Below are positions 12,167-23,330 of a stretch of 64,000 nucleotides of DNA, one piece after another. The stretch is taken from positions 9,500,234 to 9,564,233 of the forward strand of contig NC_088868.1 of the NCBI RefSeq assembly GCF_032884065.1. The letters are read 5' to 3'. The position numbers and the translations under genes were made by a program. Numbering within the stretch: position 1 is the first letter of the stretch; the number at the start of each line of letters is the position of its first letter. This DNA is from Artemia franciscana. Its lineage: Eukaryota; Arthropoda; Branchiopoda; Anostraca; Artemiidae. The notes under the pieces are model-generated. The model searched no databases. It had not been told where the DNA came from and saw only the letters and a list, made by a program, of their open reading frames with translations.

Positions 12167-13177
12167 ATGAATTCAATGAATGAAGAAGAAGCCTTTGATC
12201 ATGCGATCATTTTTGCAAATGAAACTGATCAGTCCAATCGGTTTCTAACGGACTCGACTGAAACTGAGCTGTCGAATACAGATATCTCACCAGTGGACAT
12301 TCTGGATGAAAATCCAGCCACAAGAAAAACGACAAATCAGCTGAAGAAACTACCAGACGAAAAAGAAGAGGACGCACCAAATCGAAAGAATGAAACAGCT
12401 TTTCAAAATGACGATAAACGATCTATATGCGATAATATTAAGAATACTCTCGCCTTACACATGAGAGCCCACACCGGTAAAAAGACATTCAACTGTGACT
12501 TATGCAAGCGGAGCTTTAATTCCAAATATAATCTTTCCATACACATGAGAATTCACACCGGTGAAAAGCCATACAAGTGCAATACATGTAATATGAGCTT
12601 CTCTCAAAATCCCAATCTTATCAGACATGTGAGGATCCACACTGGTGAGAAGCCATTCAAGTGTGACGTATGCATGCGCAGTTATACTAGTAAGAGTAAT
12701 CTTTCAACGCACTTGAGAAAACACACTGGTGAAGAGTCATTCGAGTGTGAAGTATGCATGCGCAGTTTTTATGATAAGAGTAATCTTGCTAACCACTTGA
12801 GAACCCACACTGGTAAAAAGCCATTTATGTGTGACGTATGCAGGCGGTGTTTTACTGTTAAGGATTATCTTGCCGTACATCTGAGAACCCATACCGGTGA
12901 GAAGCCATACAAGTGTGACTATTGCATGCGCAGTTATACTAGTAAGAGTAATCTTGCTAACCACTTGAGAACTCACACTGGTGAAAAGCCATTCATGTGT
13001 GACATATGCAGGCGGTGTTTTACTGCTAAGGATTATCTTGCCGTACATCTGAGAACCCATACCGGTGAGAAGCCATACAAGTGCAATACATGTAATAAGA
13101 GCTTCTCTCAAACTAGTAGTCTCAACACACATGTGAGGATCCACACTGTTGAGAAGCAACCCGGCTTGCAGTGGTAG
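12167..13177 (+). CDS. C2H2 zinc-finger protein, 8 fingers (paralogue 2)
   Basis: This 336-residue single-exon ORF is the tandem paralogue of 4834-5760. The N-terminal ~109 residues are nearly identical, including the half finger without CxxC. Eight fingers start at Cys 110, 138, 166, 194, 222, 250, 278 and 306. Contact residues (-1,2,3,6) read SYNI, QPNR, SSNT, DSNN, VDYV, SSNN, ADYV and QSST. Finger pairs 4-5 and 6-7 are related and look like an internal two-finger duplication, different from the pair duplicated in paralogue 1. Linkers are mostly TGEKP, with variants (TGEES, TGKKP). A nuclear DNA-binding role is the family expectation and the target is unknown. The last residues and TAG stop lie in sequence matching the ~400-bp repeat. 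The open frame is kept despite divergence. Confidence 0.85.
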   Translation: MNSMNEEEAFDHAIIFANETDQSNRFLTDSTETELSNTDISPVDILDENPATRKTTNQLKKLPDEKEEDAPNRKNETAFQNDDKRSICDNIKNTLALHMRAHTGKKTFNCDLCKRSFNSKYNLSIHMRIHTGEKPYKCNTCNMSFSQNPNLIRHVRIHTGEKPFKCDVCMRSYTSKSNLSTHLRKHTGEESFECEVCMRSFYDKSNLANHLRTHTGKKPFMCDVCRRCFTVKDYLAVHLRTHTGEKPYKCDYCMRSYTSKSNLANHLRTHTGEKPFMCDICRRCFTAKDYLAVHLRTHTGEKPYKCNTCNKSFSQTSSLNTHVRIHTVEKQPGLQW

Positions 13178-14130
13178 CTAGCAACCTAGTAAGAGACAAT
13201 CATGTCCCATAGTAAGAAATACAGCTACCCATAACTCGTAAAACTAGGGTCAGATCAAAAAAGGAAGTACACTATTAGAACCGCCTTATCCGATATCTGC
13301 TATATAGGAAATTAACTGTCCCTTGGCTTGAATAATGAGGAAAATTCATTGGCTTGAAAAAATAAGGAAAGTAGCTCCAAGCATGATATTCTGCATAAAC
13401 GGCATCTTTAATTTTTCCGTTTTTCGTTGCAGCTTGCATGGTGCTGGAAAACCATAGAGTTCTTTAATGGCTCATTTGCAACAAAATTGCTCCATTTAGT
13501 GCCTTTTGTAATTAAATAAAAATTAAATAATTGTAATTAAATTAAATATTAATTAAATATAATTAAATATATAATATTTATTAAATATAATTATAATTAA
13601 ATATAATAAATAAATAATAATTAATAAATTATTAATTAATTATATTAAATAATATTATAATTAATTATTATTAATTATAATTAATAAATATAATTTTAAA
13701 ATAAATATAATTAAATATAAATATTTAATTAAATATTTGTAATTAAATTAATAGTTTTCAAAAATAGAATCATTTTTTACAAAAATCTACATTTTTGTAT
13801 AATCACGTCCCATATTAAGAAATCATAGAGCCCATAGTTTCTACAAATAGACTAAGATCAAAACGCAAATTATACTATTAGAATCGCCTTGTCCAAAACA
13901 CCTGTGTAGGAAATGTTCAGCTCCTTCGCTTGAATAAATAAGAAGAACCATTGGCTTGAAAAACATGAAAATTTGCTTCAACTACATTATTCTGGATCGA
14001 CGGCATCTTTTTTCGTCATTGCTAGCGGGGCACTGGAAAATCATAGAGAACTGTTTAATGGCTAATTTTCAAAGAGATTGATGACCTTTTGTAATTAACA
14101 GAAACAAATTTTAAAATAGAGTTAAGTTTT
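13158..14130 (-). repeat. Inverted ~400-bp repeats with AT-only tract (copy 2)
   Basis: This is collinear with 5740-6720. The repeat match starts in the terminal codons of the zinc-finger ORF ('ttgcagtggtagctagcaac'). The AT-only tract at about 13508-13750 separates two inverted copies. Confidence 0.7.
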
Positions 14131-14969
14131 TACGAAACACTAGATTTTCATGCACAAGACTGATGAATGACGTCTTTGAGTAGTTAAAAAAAAATCTTAT
14201 TTAGAACTTCGTATGCAAGATGATGTTTTTATAGTAAAATGACGATCATTAAAAGAACAAACCATTGCATGCATATATTCGACTTAGCCGCCTGATCCTT
14301 CAGTGATCCGTCTTTTACTATTCCAAAGATTTACTGTTTGTAAACAGGTATATATCTAAGCAAGGTTTTAACGGTAAACTTGTTTATAGAAAAGAAAGAA
14401 CTCTGGTCCATATTGACTAACATATTTAATACAAAAACCATATTGAGAGACTGATGAATCAATACCTCATTACCCATAATAATAGGAGTGAACGAAGTGA
14501 AATCTTCCGTAATGTTTACGACAGTACCTCTTCACTTCCTGAATTTCTTTAGAACATAGAACAGCGCGCTGGGTCGTAACCTCACCATCGTTTGGTAAGT
14601 TTTGATCCATCAACATCTTGGCTAAAGAATCGTCGTGCTTCTAGTGCGCTAGGCTCCTCTTGCCAGTAAATGTTATAAAAATGACTTGTGGCTTTATACT
14701 TTTTTTGAAACTAGTTTTAAAATCTTAGAAAAATGATTGATATAGTTCATTATAAATACTGTAGTAGAGTATTAAATAAATACTGTGGTAGAACATTTTT
14801 CTATAGCACTGTAGCAGCTGATTTTATTATAACATTTGTAATTAAAAAAACAATATTTTTACAAAGAACTGCATTTTCACTTACTAGATAATGAATGTCA
14901 TCATAGTTTTATTAGAACTACGACGTAAATATAAAAACTCTATAGTATGTAGCTAAGGAAGAGGTAAGA
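14131..14969. other. Spacer without recognised genes (copy 2)
   Basis: This is the counterpart of 6721-7624, about 60 bases shorter through small deletions. Nothing coding was recognised. Confidence 0.4.
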
Positions 14970-15344
14970 ACAAGGCATTTCGATACAGCCTTTAAACTAT
15001 TGTCTGGTTTGGTCTCTCTAAGTGAAACAGCATCAAGTCAAAGGAAGAAATATTTCTTGCGATTTCAAGCTTACGGAAGCAAGCATGTTGTGCATAATCA
15101 TACCTTTGCTTTGAAAGCAGCTCACACCAATGGCCATTCATCTTGGAATCATTTTCAACTGAAGGTCCCACATCAGAGTCAGTATTCCCCTTCTGCGCAA
15201 CCCTTTACTGGAGCCTTTAATCATAGGAAAATCTATTCAAATGGATCGGTCCAGGGTGAGACAGATTTCTAGCACGTTCCAAGCCATAAAGGCATTAAAT
15301 ATGATGATACTGTTGATTTACTGGCAGCCAAGGCTTCTTTGTGA
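14970..15344 (+). pseudogene. Retrotransposon RNase H fragment (copy 2), broken
   Basis: This is homologous to 7625-7996. The start codon position reads ACA instead of ATG. The glutamine codon before 'HVPSHKGI' has become a TAG stop. The C-terminal motif 'DTVDLLAAKASL' survives in frame. These changes support a non-functional relic. Confidence 0.5.
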
Positions 15345-15419
15345 AACCCAAGTCCCCTCTGACCTCAATTCACGTGACATTAGGCAACGATCTAATGTTG
15401 ATCACAGTAAACTGATTTT

Positions 15420-18075
15420 TTTTTTTATTTAATCTTAGATTACATACAGTGCTATATTACTATCTGTAATCATATTTAATTGGCAGCTACATTACTCCCC
15501 TCTATGCCGGGTTTGCTAAATTAATTATTTTTATTAATTACAAAAGTTTTTCAATGCATTCATTTCCTTTAAAATGAGCCATTAAACAACTCTCTATGTT
15601 TCAGTGCTTTGCTAGCTGCTGAGAAAGAACGGAAAGAAAGAAATGAAGACGCTGTTGATGCGGATGTTGTGATGCTGCCCACTTTTCTTGTTTTTCAAGC
15701 CAGTAGATTTTCCTCAATATTCAAGTGGAGGGACGGTAAGTTTTATGCATAGGATTTTTAAACCAAGTGGATTCAATAATAAACTTCATGTTTTGATCTC
15801 ACATTATTTTTGGAAGTTATTATCAGTTGTTCTGTTTTACTATGGGACGTGATTGTCTCTTACTAGGGTACTAGCTACCTGCTCCAACTACAGTGTTATA
15901 GAAAAATGAAGTTTTTTATAAAAAAAGTGATTCTATTTTTTTACAAGATGTTTTGAAATACATCTATTTCCTTTCGAATGAGCCATTAAACAGCTCTCAG
16001 TGATGTTGCCATGCCCTCATACCTTGGGAGAAGGAAAAAAGATGCTGTTGATGAAGAATAATGTGGTTGCAGCCACTTTTCTTGTTTTTCAAGCCAATGG
16101 ATTTTCCTCAATATTCAAGCCAAGGGATGGTAAGTTTTACATATAGGTTTTTTGGACCAGGCAGTTTAATAGTATACTTCTTGTTTTGGTCTAACACTAT
16201 ATTTAGGAGTTATTACTGGATGTTGTATTTTTGGCTATGGGACACGATTGTCTCTTAGTAGGTTAGCTACCTATTGCAACTACAACTTGTAAAAAGGTGA
16301 TTCAATTTTTATTTTATTTTAATTACCAAATGTCTTTAAACACATCTATTTCCTTTCAAATGAGCCATTAAATAGCTCTCTGTGATGTTGCCGTGCCCTC
16401 ATAGCTTAGAAGAAAGAAAAGAAAAAAGATGTTGTTGATGAAGAATATTATGGTTGCAGCCACTTTTCTTGTTTTTCAAGCCAGTAGATTTTCCTCAATA
16501 TTCAAGCCAAGGGACGGTAAGTTTAATATATTGGGTTTTTGGATCAAGAAGTTTTAAAAGTATACTTGTTTTTTGACCTGACACTATTTTTAGGAGTTAT
16601 TATGGTTGTTGTGGTTTTTGCTATGCGATGTGAATGTCTCTGACTAGGTTGCTAGCTACCTACTGCAACTACAGTATTATAGAAAAATGCAGTTTTTTTT
16701 GTAAAAACAACTGATTCTATTCTTAATTTGTTTATTACTAGATGTTTTTAAACATATCTGTTTCCTTTCAAATGAGCCATTAAACAACTTTCTGTGGTGT
16801 TGCCATTCCCTCCTAGCTTAGGAGAAAGAACAGAAAAAAAATGCTGTTGATGAAGAATATTGTGGTTGCAGGCACTTGTCTTATTTTCCGAGCCAGTAGA
16901 TTTTCCTCAATATTCAAGCCAAGCGATGGTAAGTGTCTTATAGAGGGTTTTTGGACCAGGCAGTTTAATAGTATACTTCTTGTTTTGATCTAACACTATT
17001 TTAGGAGTTATTATGGGGTATTGTATTTTTTACTATTGGACATGATTATCTCTTAGTAGATTGCTAGCTACTTACTGCAACTACAGTGTTATAGAAAAAT
17101 GCAGTTTTTTGTAAAATAAAAGTGATTCTATTTTTATTTTTTTTATTGCAAAATATTTTTAAATACATCTATTTTCTTTCAAATGAGCCATTAAGCAGCT
17201 CTCTGTCATGTTGCCATGCCCTCCTAGCTTAGGAGAAAGAACAGAAAAAAGACGTTGTTGATGAAGAATATCGTGGTTGCAGGCACTTTTCTTATTTTTC
17301 ATGCCAAGGGACGGTAAGTTTCATATATAGGGTTTTTCATTTTGAGTTTCAAAATGTTTTTAAATACATCTATCTTCTTTCAAATGAGCCATTAAGCAGC
17401 TCTCTGTCATGTTGCCGTGCCCTCCTAGCTTAGGAGAAAGAACAGAAAAAAGATGTTGTTGATGAAGAATATCGTGGTTGCAGGCACTTTTCTTATTTTT
17501 CAAGCCAATAGATTTTCCACAATATTCAAGCCAAGGGACGGTAAGTTTCATATATAGGGTTTTTGGACCAGGCAGTTTAATAATATACTTCTTGTTTTGA
17601 TCTAACACTATTTTTAGGAGTTATCAAGGGATGTTGTATTTTTTACTACAGGACATGATTGTCTAGCTACCTACTGTAACTACATTGTTATAGGAAAATG
17701 CAATTTTTTGTACAAAAAGTGATTCTTTTTTTTTACTAAAAAGTTTTTATATACATCTATCTTCTTTCAAATGAGCCATTAAACAGCTCTCTGTCAGGTT
17801 GCCATACCCTCCTGGCTTAGTAGAAACAACAAAAAAGATGCTGTTGATGCAGAATATTATGATTGCAGGCAATTTTCTTGTTATTCAAGCCAGTAGATTT
17901 TCCTTGTTATTCAAGCCAAAGGATGGCATTTTTTTTACATATGGGTTTTGGACAAGTCGGTTCTAACAGTGTACTTCTTGTTTTGACCTGACAATATTTT
18001 TAGGAGTTATGGGCTATTGCATTTCTTATTGTTGGACGTGATCGTCTCTTACTAGGTTGCTAGCTACTGCTGCAA
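15420..18075 (+). repeat. Direct tandem array of the ~400-bp repeat, about 7 units
   Basis: The landmark 'gagccattaa' (or variant) lies at about 15576, 15978, 16360, 16771, 17187, 17386 and 17778. The array is longer than its copy 1 equivalent (4 units). One unit is shortened to about 200 bases (17187-17386), probably by unequal exchange or internal deletion. The last unit is the most diverged and ends 'ctaggttgctagctactgct'. Confidence 0.8.
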
Positions 18076-19117
18076 TCCGAAATAGAATTATGTAATAAAT
18101 TGAGTTAAATCTAGTAGCTTTTATATATTCTTAATTTAGCTTATGTGTCCACAATTGAGAGCACACTTTGTCCTCATTTGGGAAGAGATGTATGGGTTAT
18201 TTTGAGATAAAATATAGAAATTGGTAAGTGCCAGCTATAATAAAGCACACATGATGACCCACATTGAAGCCTGAAACTGTGGAGCTAATCAAAAGAAAAG
18301 CAGCAGGGTTGGATACTTTTGATACTACAATTATAGTTACTGTAACTAATGATGCCAAGGGTATTAAGATGAAACTTATAGGGAACATTTAGGAGTTTCA
18401 ATGAAACAAAAAAAACTGTATGCATGCCAGTTTTGAAAGGGACATATAAGCAATATCATAGTCAACACCACTCTATAATAGCAAGCAGTTCTGGTACCCT
18501 TTTAGAGAGTAAAAAGAGATTGGAGGGCAAGCAGACCTTCTCTCAAACCTGTTCATTTTCCAAACACATCCAGTCAAAATTTTGAGACAGTTGTTTTGCT
18601 CAGCATAGTAGAATGGTCCAGCAACTATGTCTTTAGAGATATTAGGCATGTCACCTCTCACCACAATTATGCAATTGGCCCATTATGTTATAAAACTAAA
18701 TGTTAATTTAAAATAAATCAAAAGGCATTGCGTTAATGGTTGCCAATAAGACACCTCAATAATATATTGAAAATGACTGGGGGTATTAAGTTAAAACTTT
18801 TGGAGATACTGCTATTATTAATTCTGCTCTATCAATTTAGATACATAAAAAGAGTGTAAGTGTATCCAGGTTGTTAATGAGCATATAAAGAATCTTTGGA
18901 AACTATATTAAGTTTTATTTTTCAGGTCAACTCAAGGAGCTATGAAATTAAATTTAAAAAATACTGTTTTTGTCAGGATTAAAAATTTTTGAAAAAGTTT
19001 CTTTAACATAAAACTAGCAGCCATACTATGGATTCTTATAAGAAAAGATGTAAAATATAATTTTTCCATGAAATAGCCTATGTCCAAAAAAAAAATGAAC
19101 ATAAATTCATTTTAAAA
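18076..19117. other. Non-coding stretch
   Basis: AT-rich, with no recognised coding, RNA or repeat signal. Two 63-codon ORFs on the minus strand have no identifiable domain. Confidence 0.3.
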
Positions 19118-19736
19118 AAAATTCCACAAAACAAGTGTTAAAAAAAAGTAAAGAGCTTCACTAACCCAATAATGAGCAGAAATAAAGTCAAATAATCTTC
19201 AAATCATAAAACTATCACAGATCACTATCAATAAAAAAAATGAAACTCAAAATTAACATAAATTACAATAAATAGCCTAGTCAAACTCAAAATGAGCAAA
19301 AATTAATATGAGTAGGGCTGATAACCCCATGCCTTCTCAAACCCAGAACATAATTTGCACTTTACTGAAAACAAAATACATTTTAACTGTTTTCACTTCA
19401 CTTTCTTTGAAAAAAAATGAAAACTTTAAGGAATAAATATCAGTACATGTCAATTAAACTGACAATCCACAATCATTTTTTTTTGCACTAAAGTGCAAAT
19501 TATGTTCTGATCTTGAGAAGGCATGGGGGTTATCAGTCCTCCTCATATTAATTTCTTCTTGTTTTGAGTATGACTTGACTTTATTATAACTTCTGTTTGT
19601 TTGAGTTTCATTTATTTATTGATAGTGATTTGTGGTAGTTTTATGCTTGGAAGATTATTTGACTTTATTTCTGCTCATTCTTGGCTTCATAAAGCCATTT
19701 TCTTTTCTTTGAAAACTTGTTTTGTGGGAAAAGCTT
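19118..19736. repeat. Large imperfect palindrome (arms ~255 bp, spacer ~105 bp)
   Basis: The left arm (about 19118-19372) and right arm (about 19479-19736) are inverted copies. Examples are 'ataaccccatgccttctcaa' against 'ttgagaaggcatgggggtta', 'cagaacataatttgcacttt' against its reverse complement, and 'gagcagaaataaagtcaaat' against its reverse complement. The arms carry scattered mismatches and indels. The structure fits a foldback or MITE-like DNA element. Confidence 0.75.
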
Positions 19737-19789
19737 TTTTAATGAATTGCCTTAAATTACAGCTAGGAGAAATCTAAGGATTTTTCCTT

Positions 19790-20532
19790 GTAGAGCTCCA
19801 GAATGGTGACTTGAATTGTATACAAAGTTCATTAGTGACCAGGTGCTTTTCTGTGCTCAGTAGCATCCCAATTGAGTTTACACTCTCTGGAAGACCACTC
19901 AGCATCTAGCCCTCATCAACAAATTCAGCAGTAACTGTTTCATTAGATAGTTAGTTTAAATTGTTGGTAACATGTGATAAAAAGAATTGAGTGTGGATTC
20001 TAGACATTAAAGAATGCTGGACAAGTTTCAGGTGACAACTTCTAGCTCTTGAATTGGTACAAACAGTTGGGAATAATGCTGGGAGAGTATTAGCCCTCAC
20101 TAACTGGTACACTAAAATGACATCCTCTCTATTTCTCCTGTAAACAAGTGTAGGGAGATTCAGCTTTAATAGTCTTAGAGGGTAGAAAAGCTACCACATG
20201 CTAGATATCACTTTAGTGGCATGTCTCTGCATATTTTCAAGAACTTTTATGTCTTTTTTAAAATACGGGGAGGCAAGAGACATTCCAACTTCAAGCTAAG
20301 GATGCACAAGCTTCCTATATAGAAGACTGATGGCTTTAGGAGAACAGGTGGAAATAGCATATTTAATTAGTCCTATGATTGAACTAGCCCCAGCAGCAGA
20401 CATCTTAGCATGAGTGCTGAATTTTAGTTCATTGTCAATAGTTACACCAAGATCCTGTTGATTATTCACTGAGGAGAGTAATTTAACGTAAAATATTTTT
20501 TGTCCAAATTCAGATAAGTATAAACCTATCAC
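19790..20532 (-). pseudogene. Non-LTR retrotransposon RT C-terminal fragment (CR1/L2-like)
   Basis: Reading the minus strand from 20532, the ORF contains 'LGVTIDNELKFSTHAKM' (the LGV.ID..L.F..H motif after the RT palm) and 'LLYRKLVHP'. After an in-frame TAG it continues with 'LEVGMSLASPYFKKDI', 'VLENMQRHATKVI' and 'LKLNLPTLVYRRN'. This is the typical post-RT domain of CR1/L2/jockey-like elements. Several stop codons interrupt it, and the RT catalytic core is absent. It is a 5'-truncated, dead copy. Confidence 0.8.
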
Positions 20533-20559
20533 ACCTGCAATTTTCTAAGCCCTAGAAAT

Positions 20560-23330
20560 AAAAAAAGGGTTGACCTAGTAGCATGATAATATGCCTCCCT
20601 TTCTAGGTTGCATTTTTGAGGTTCCCCTTTCTAGGTTCCATTTGCCATCTCAACTACTTTTTAAGATAGAAAGAAGCCCATAAAATCCTTATATTGCTCC
20701 AAGCTGCAATTTAAGGTAATTTAAGGTAATAAACCACAATTTCCGCCTCCCCTTAATATATAGTTGAAACCTTTAAAAATATGTCCAGAAATACCCTAGG
20801 CTACACACAAAACTGTGATAGATACTATAAGAAATATAATCTTATTCAACAGCATTAGCAAAGTTTTGTATACAGCCTAGGGTGATATTCTGGTAAAGTT
20901 CTAGCTTAGCTACTTTACTATTTTTGGAAAAGGGTTGGGTTAGGAAAATGAAATGTTCAGTGATGAAACTATAGACTAAAGTTTGCCCTGGTAAGAAATT
21001 TTGAAGTAGCCTACTTACCTCCACCCCTTCTCTCTCTAGAGAACAACCTTTGATGACTTTTAAAACCTTTGTGCTATAAAAGTGAAACCTTACAAAATAG
21101 ATCTTCTGCTTGAATGAAGTGCAGCAAACTGTTTTATGCTTCACAGCATTGGCCAATCCTCATTTATGAGGTTTGAAGAATCAAAAATCTGCAAATACAT
21201 TTCCTAAATTTTGAAGAATCTCTTCAAAATACAGAAGCTCTTCAAAAAGAGTTTCTTGGGATATGTTGTTTGTCAACTAGATGGTTAACAGAATTGTTTC
21301 TGGGGTAACCACTTTTTCCAGCTATTTGGAAAAAGAAATCTTTTCTGGGGCCAAGTTTTTCACCAGCTAGTTAGTTAATAAAAAATTTTCTAGGGAGAAG
21401 TTGCATGTCTACTGGTTAAAGATGGTTAACAGAACTGTTTCTGGGGCAATGTTTGTTTCTAGCTAGTTGGAAAGAAAGTGTTGCTGGGGAGAAATTACTT
21501 GGAAAAGTTGGAAAAGGAATAGTTTTTTGGGGCAAATTTTCTTGTCAGCTTGTTGAGAAATTTGATTATTGCTGTAGGGATTGGCCAAATTATCCAACTA
21601 GATGGCAAAAATATTTGTATTTATAAGGACATTGGAAAGTACCTTTTTATATAAGCTTATATTTTATTTTTATCTATTTGTAGAAGGTGGACATCCAGAA
21701 ATGTAGAAGGGTGGACATCCAGAAACTCATTGATATGAGTTAAATATCTACCCAATAACAGGAATTGTATTTTCAAACCTAAAACCAGAGAAAAATAAAG
21801 TGATGACTGAAAATTAAAGTAAAATGTTATTTTGTCAAAATGCCAATAGGTAGGCTATGGATCTGTCAAGTAGGCAAATTTCTAAGACTTAGAAATTAGA
21901 AGAGGGTTAACAAAGCTTGGCAATACCTTCCCAGAGTAGCCTATGTTTTTGGCCCTGGATCCATTACTGAAAGTTCCATTTTCCTAGCCTAACCTCATTC
22001 CAAGATAGCAAACAGTTGGTAAACTAGGGTAAAATAAAAGCAGTTCATATTAACTGGCTTTTCTATAAAGTGAATATACCACTCAATGCCTTTTTTTATG
22101 CTCTATACAAATAAAATAATCACTTCTACTGTAAATTCAAATTTAAGCACTTTTTGACCTCATAAAAATGATGAATTTTCAACAAATTATGACAGTTCAT
22201 ATAACTGACTTACCAATAAAGTGAACATACCACTTGATGCCTTTTTTTATGTTCTTTATGAGTATAACAATTGCTTCTATTGCAAATTCAAATTAAAGCA
22301 CTTTTTGAGCTCTTAAAAATGACAAATTTTCAATGAAAGTATGACTATCACTCATTTTCCACAAAATAATACTACATTTTCTCAGTGCCATCTTTTCCAT
22401 TGCTTTTGAAAAAAAAATGCTATATTTTCTCAGTGCTAAAATTATTTTTTAAGATTAGTTTAGGTTGGGTTAAAAGGTGCTTAAATTTTAATTTATGGTG
22501 GAAGTGACTATTATATTTGTAAAGAACATAAAAAGGCAGTAAAATTCTAGTTTAGTGACTTCTGGCTATCTTGGAAAGGGGTTAGGTTAGGAAAATGGAG
22601 TGTTTGGGAATGGGTCTACAGGCTAAAGTATATCCTGGAAAGTTATTTTAAACTACCCATCTCCACTCATTTTCCTATAGGGTTATAAAATTTGCCTACA
22701 TGACAGGTCTATACCTATTAAAATTTTGACAAAACAACATTTTACCTTAATTTTCAGTTACCAGTTACTTTTTCTCTGCCTTTAGTTCTAAAAATGCAAT
22801 TCCTGTTATTTGAGTGGAATTCTGAGCTATATCAATGTTTTTATTCAAAATTTAGGAAATGTATTTACATATCTTTAAAACATTATAGATTGGGATTGAG
22901 CAAAGTTGTGAAGCTGAAAACAATTTTGTTGTGCTTCATTCAAGCAGAAGATCTATTTTTCAAGGTTATACTTTTATAACACACATATTTTTAAAGGTCA
23001 TCAAAGGTCAAGACCCTCTAGAGTGAGAGGGAGTTTAGGTAGGTATTTCAAAATACTTTCCCATGACATACTTTAGCCTTTAGACCATCCCTGAAAGTTT
23101 TATTTTCTTAACCTAACCCCTGTCCAAGAAAAGTAAAAGTCACTAAACTAGACATTCACCAAAAAGGCATCAAGTGGTATATTCAATTTATTGATAAGCC
23201 ATTTATATGAACTGCTATAATTTTACCTAAACTAGAATATTACCATCTGTCCCTATTAAGGGGGGAGGCATATTGAGTGGCATATTTTGAAAGGGGAATA
23301 TTGAGTGGTGTAGGCTATTTACTTTTCTAG
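20560..23330. mobile_element. Composite foldback element with nested inverted repeats
   Basis: Outer arms at about 20740-21160 and 22880-23270 are reverse complements of each other. For example, 'agatcttctgcttgaatgaa' at 21099 is mirrored by 'ttcattcaagcagaagatct' at 22936. An inner pair, about 21745-22140 and 22470-22820, is also inverted: 'gaaaattaaagtaaaatgtt' against 'attttaccttaattttcagt'. A ~145-bp direct duplication lies at about 22046 and 22190. No transposase ORF is visible, so it is probably a non-autonomous foldback-type transposon. Its exact ends and any target-site duplication were not determined. Confidence 0.65.

Larger units (their letters stand above)
9603..16930. repeat. Segmental tandem duplication, copy 2
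   Basis: This is the second copy of the ~7.35-kb unit. It has the same order as copy 1: ~60-bp repeats (about 9605-10150), palindromic core, transposon fragments, zinc-finger ORF, AT-only tract, RNase H relic and ~400-bp array. It merges on the right with an extended array running to about 18075. Confidence 0.9.
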
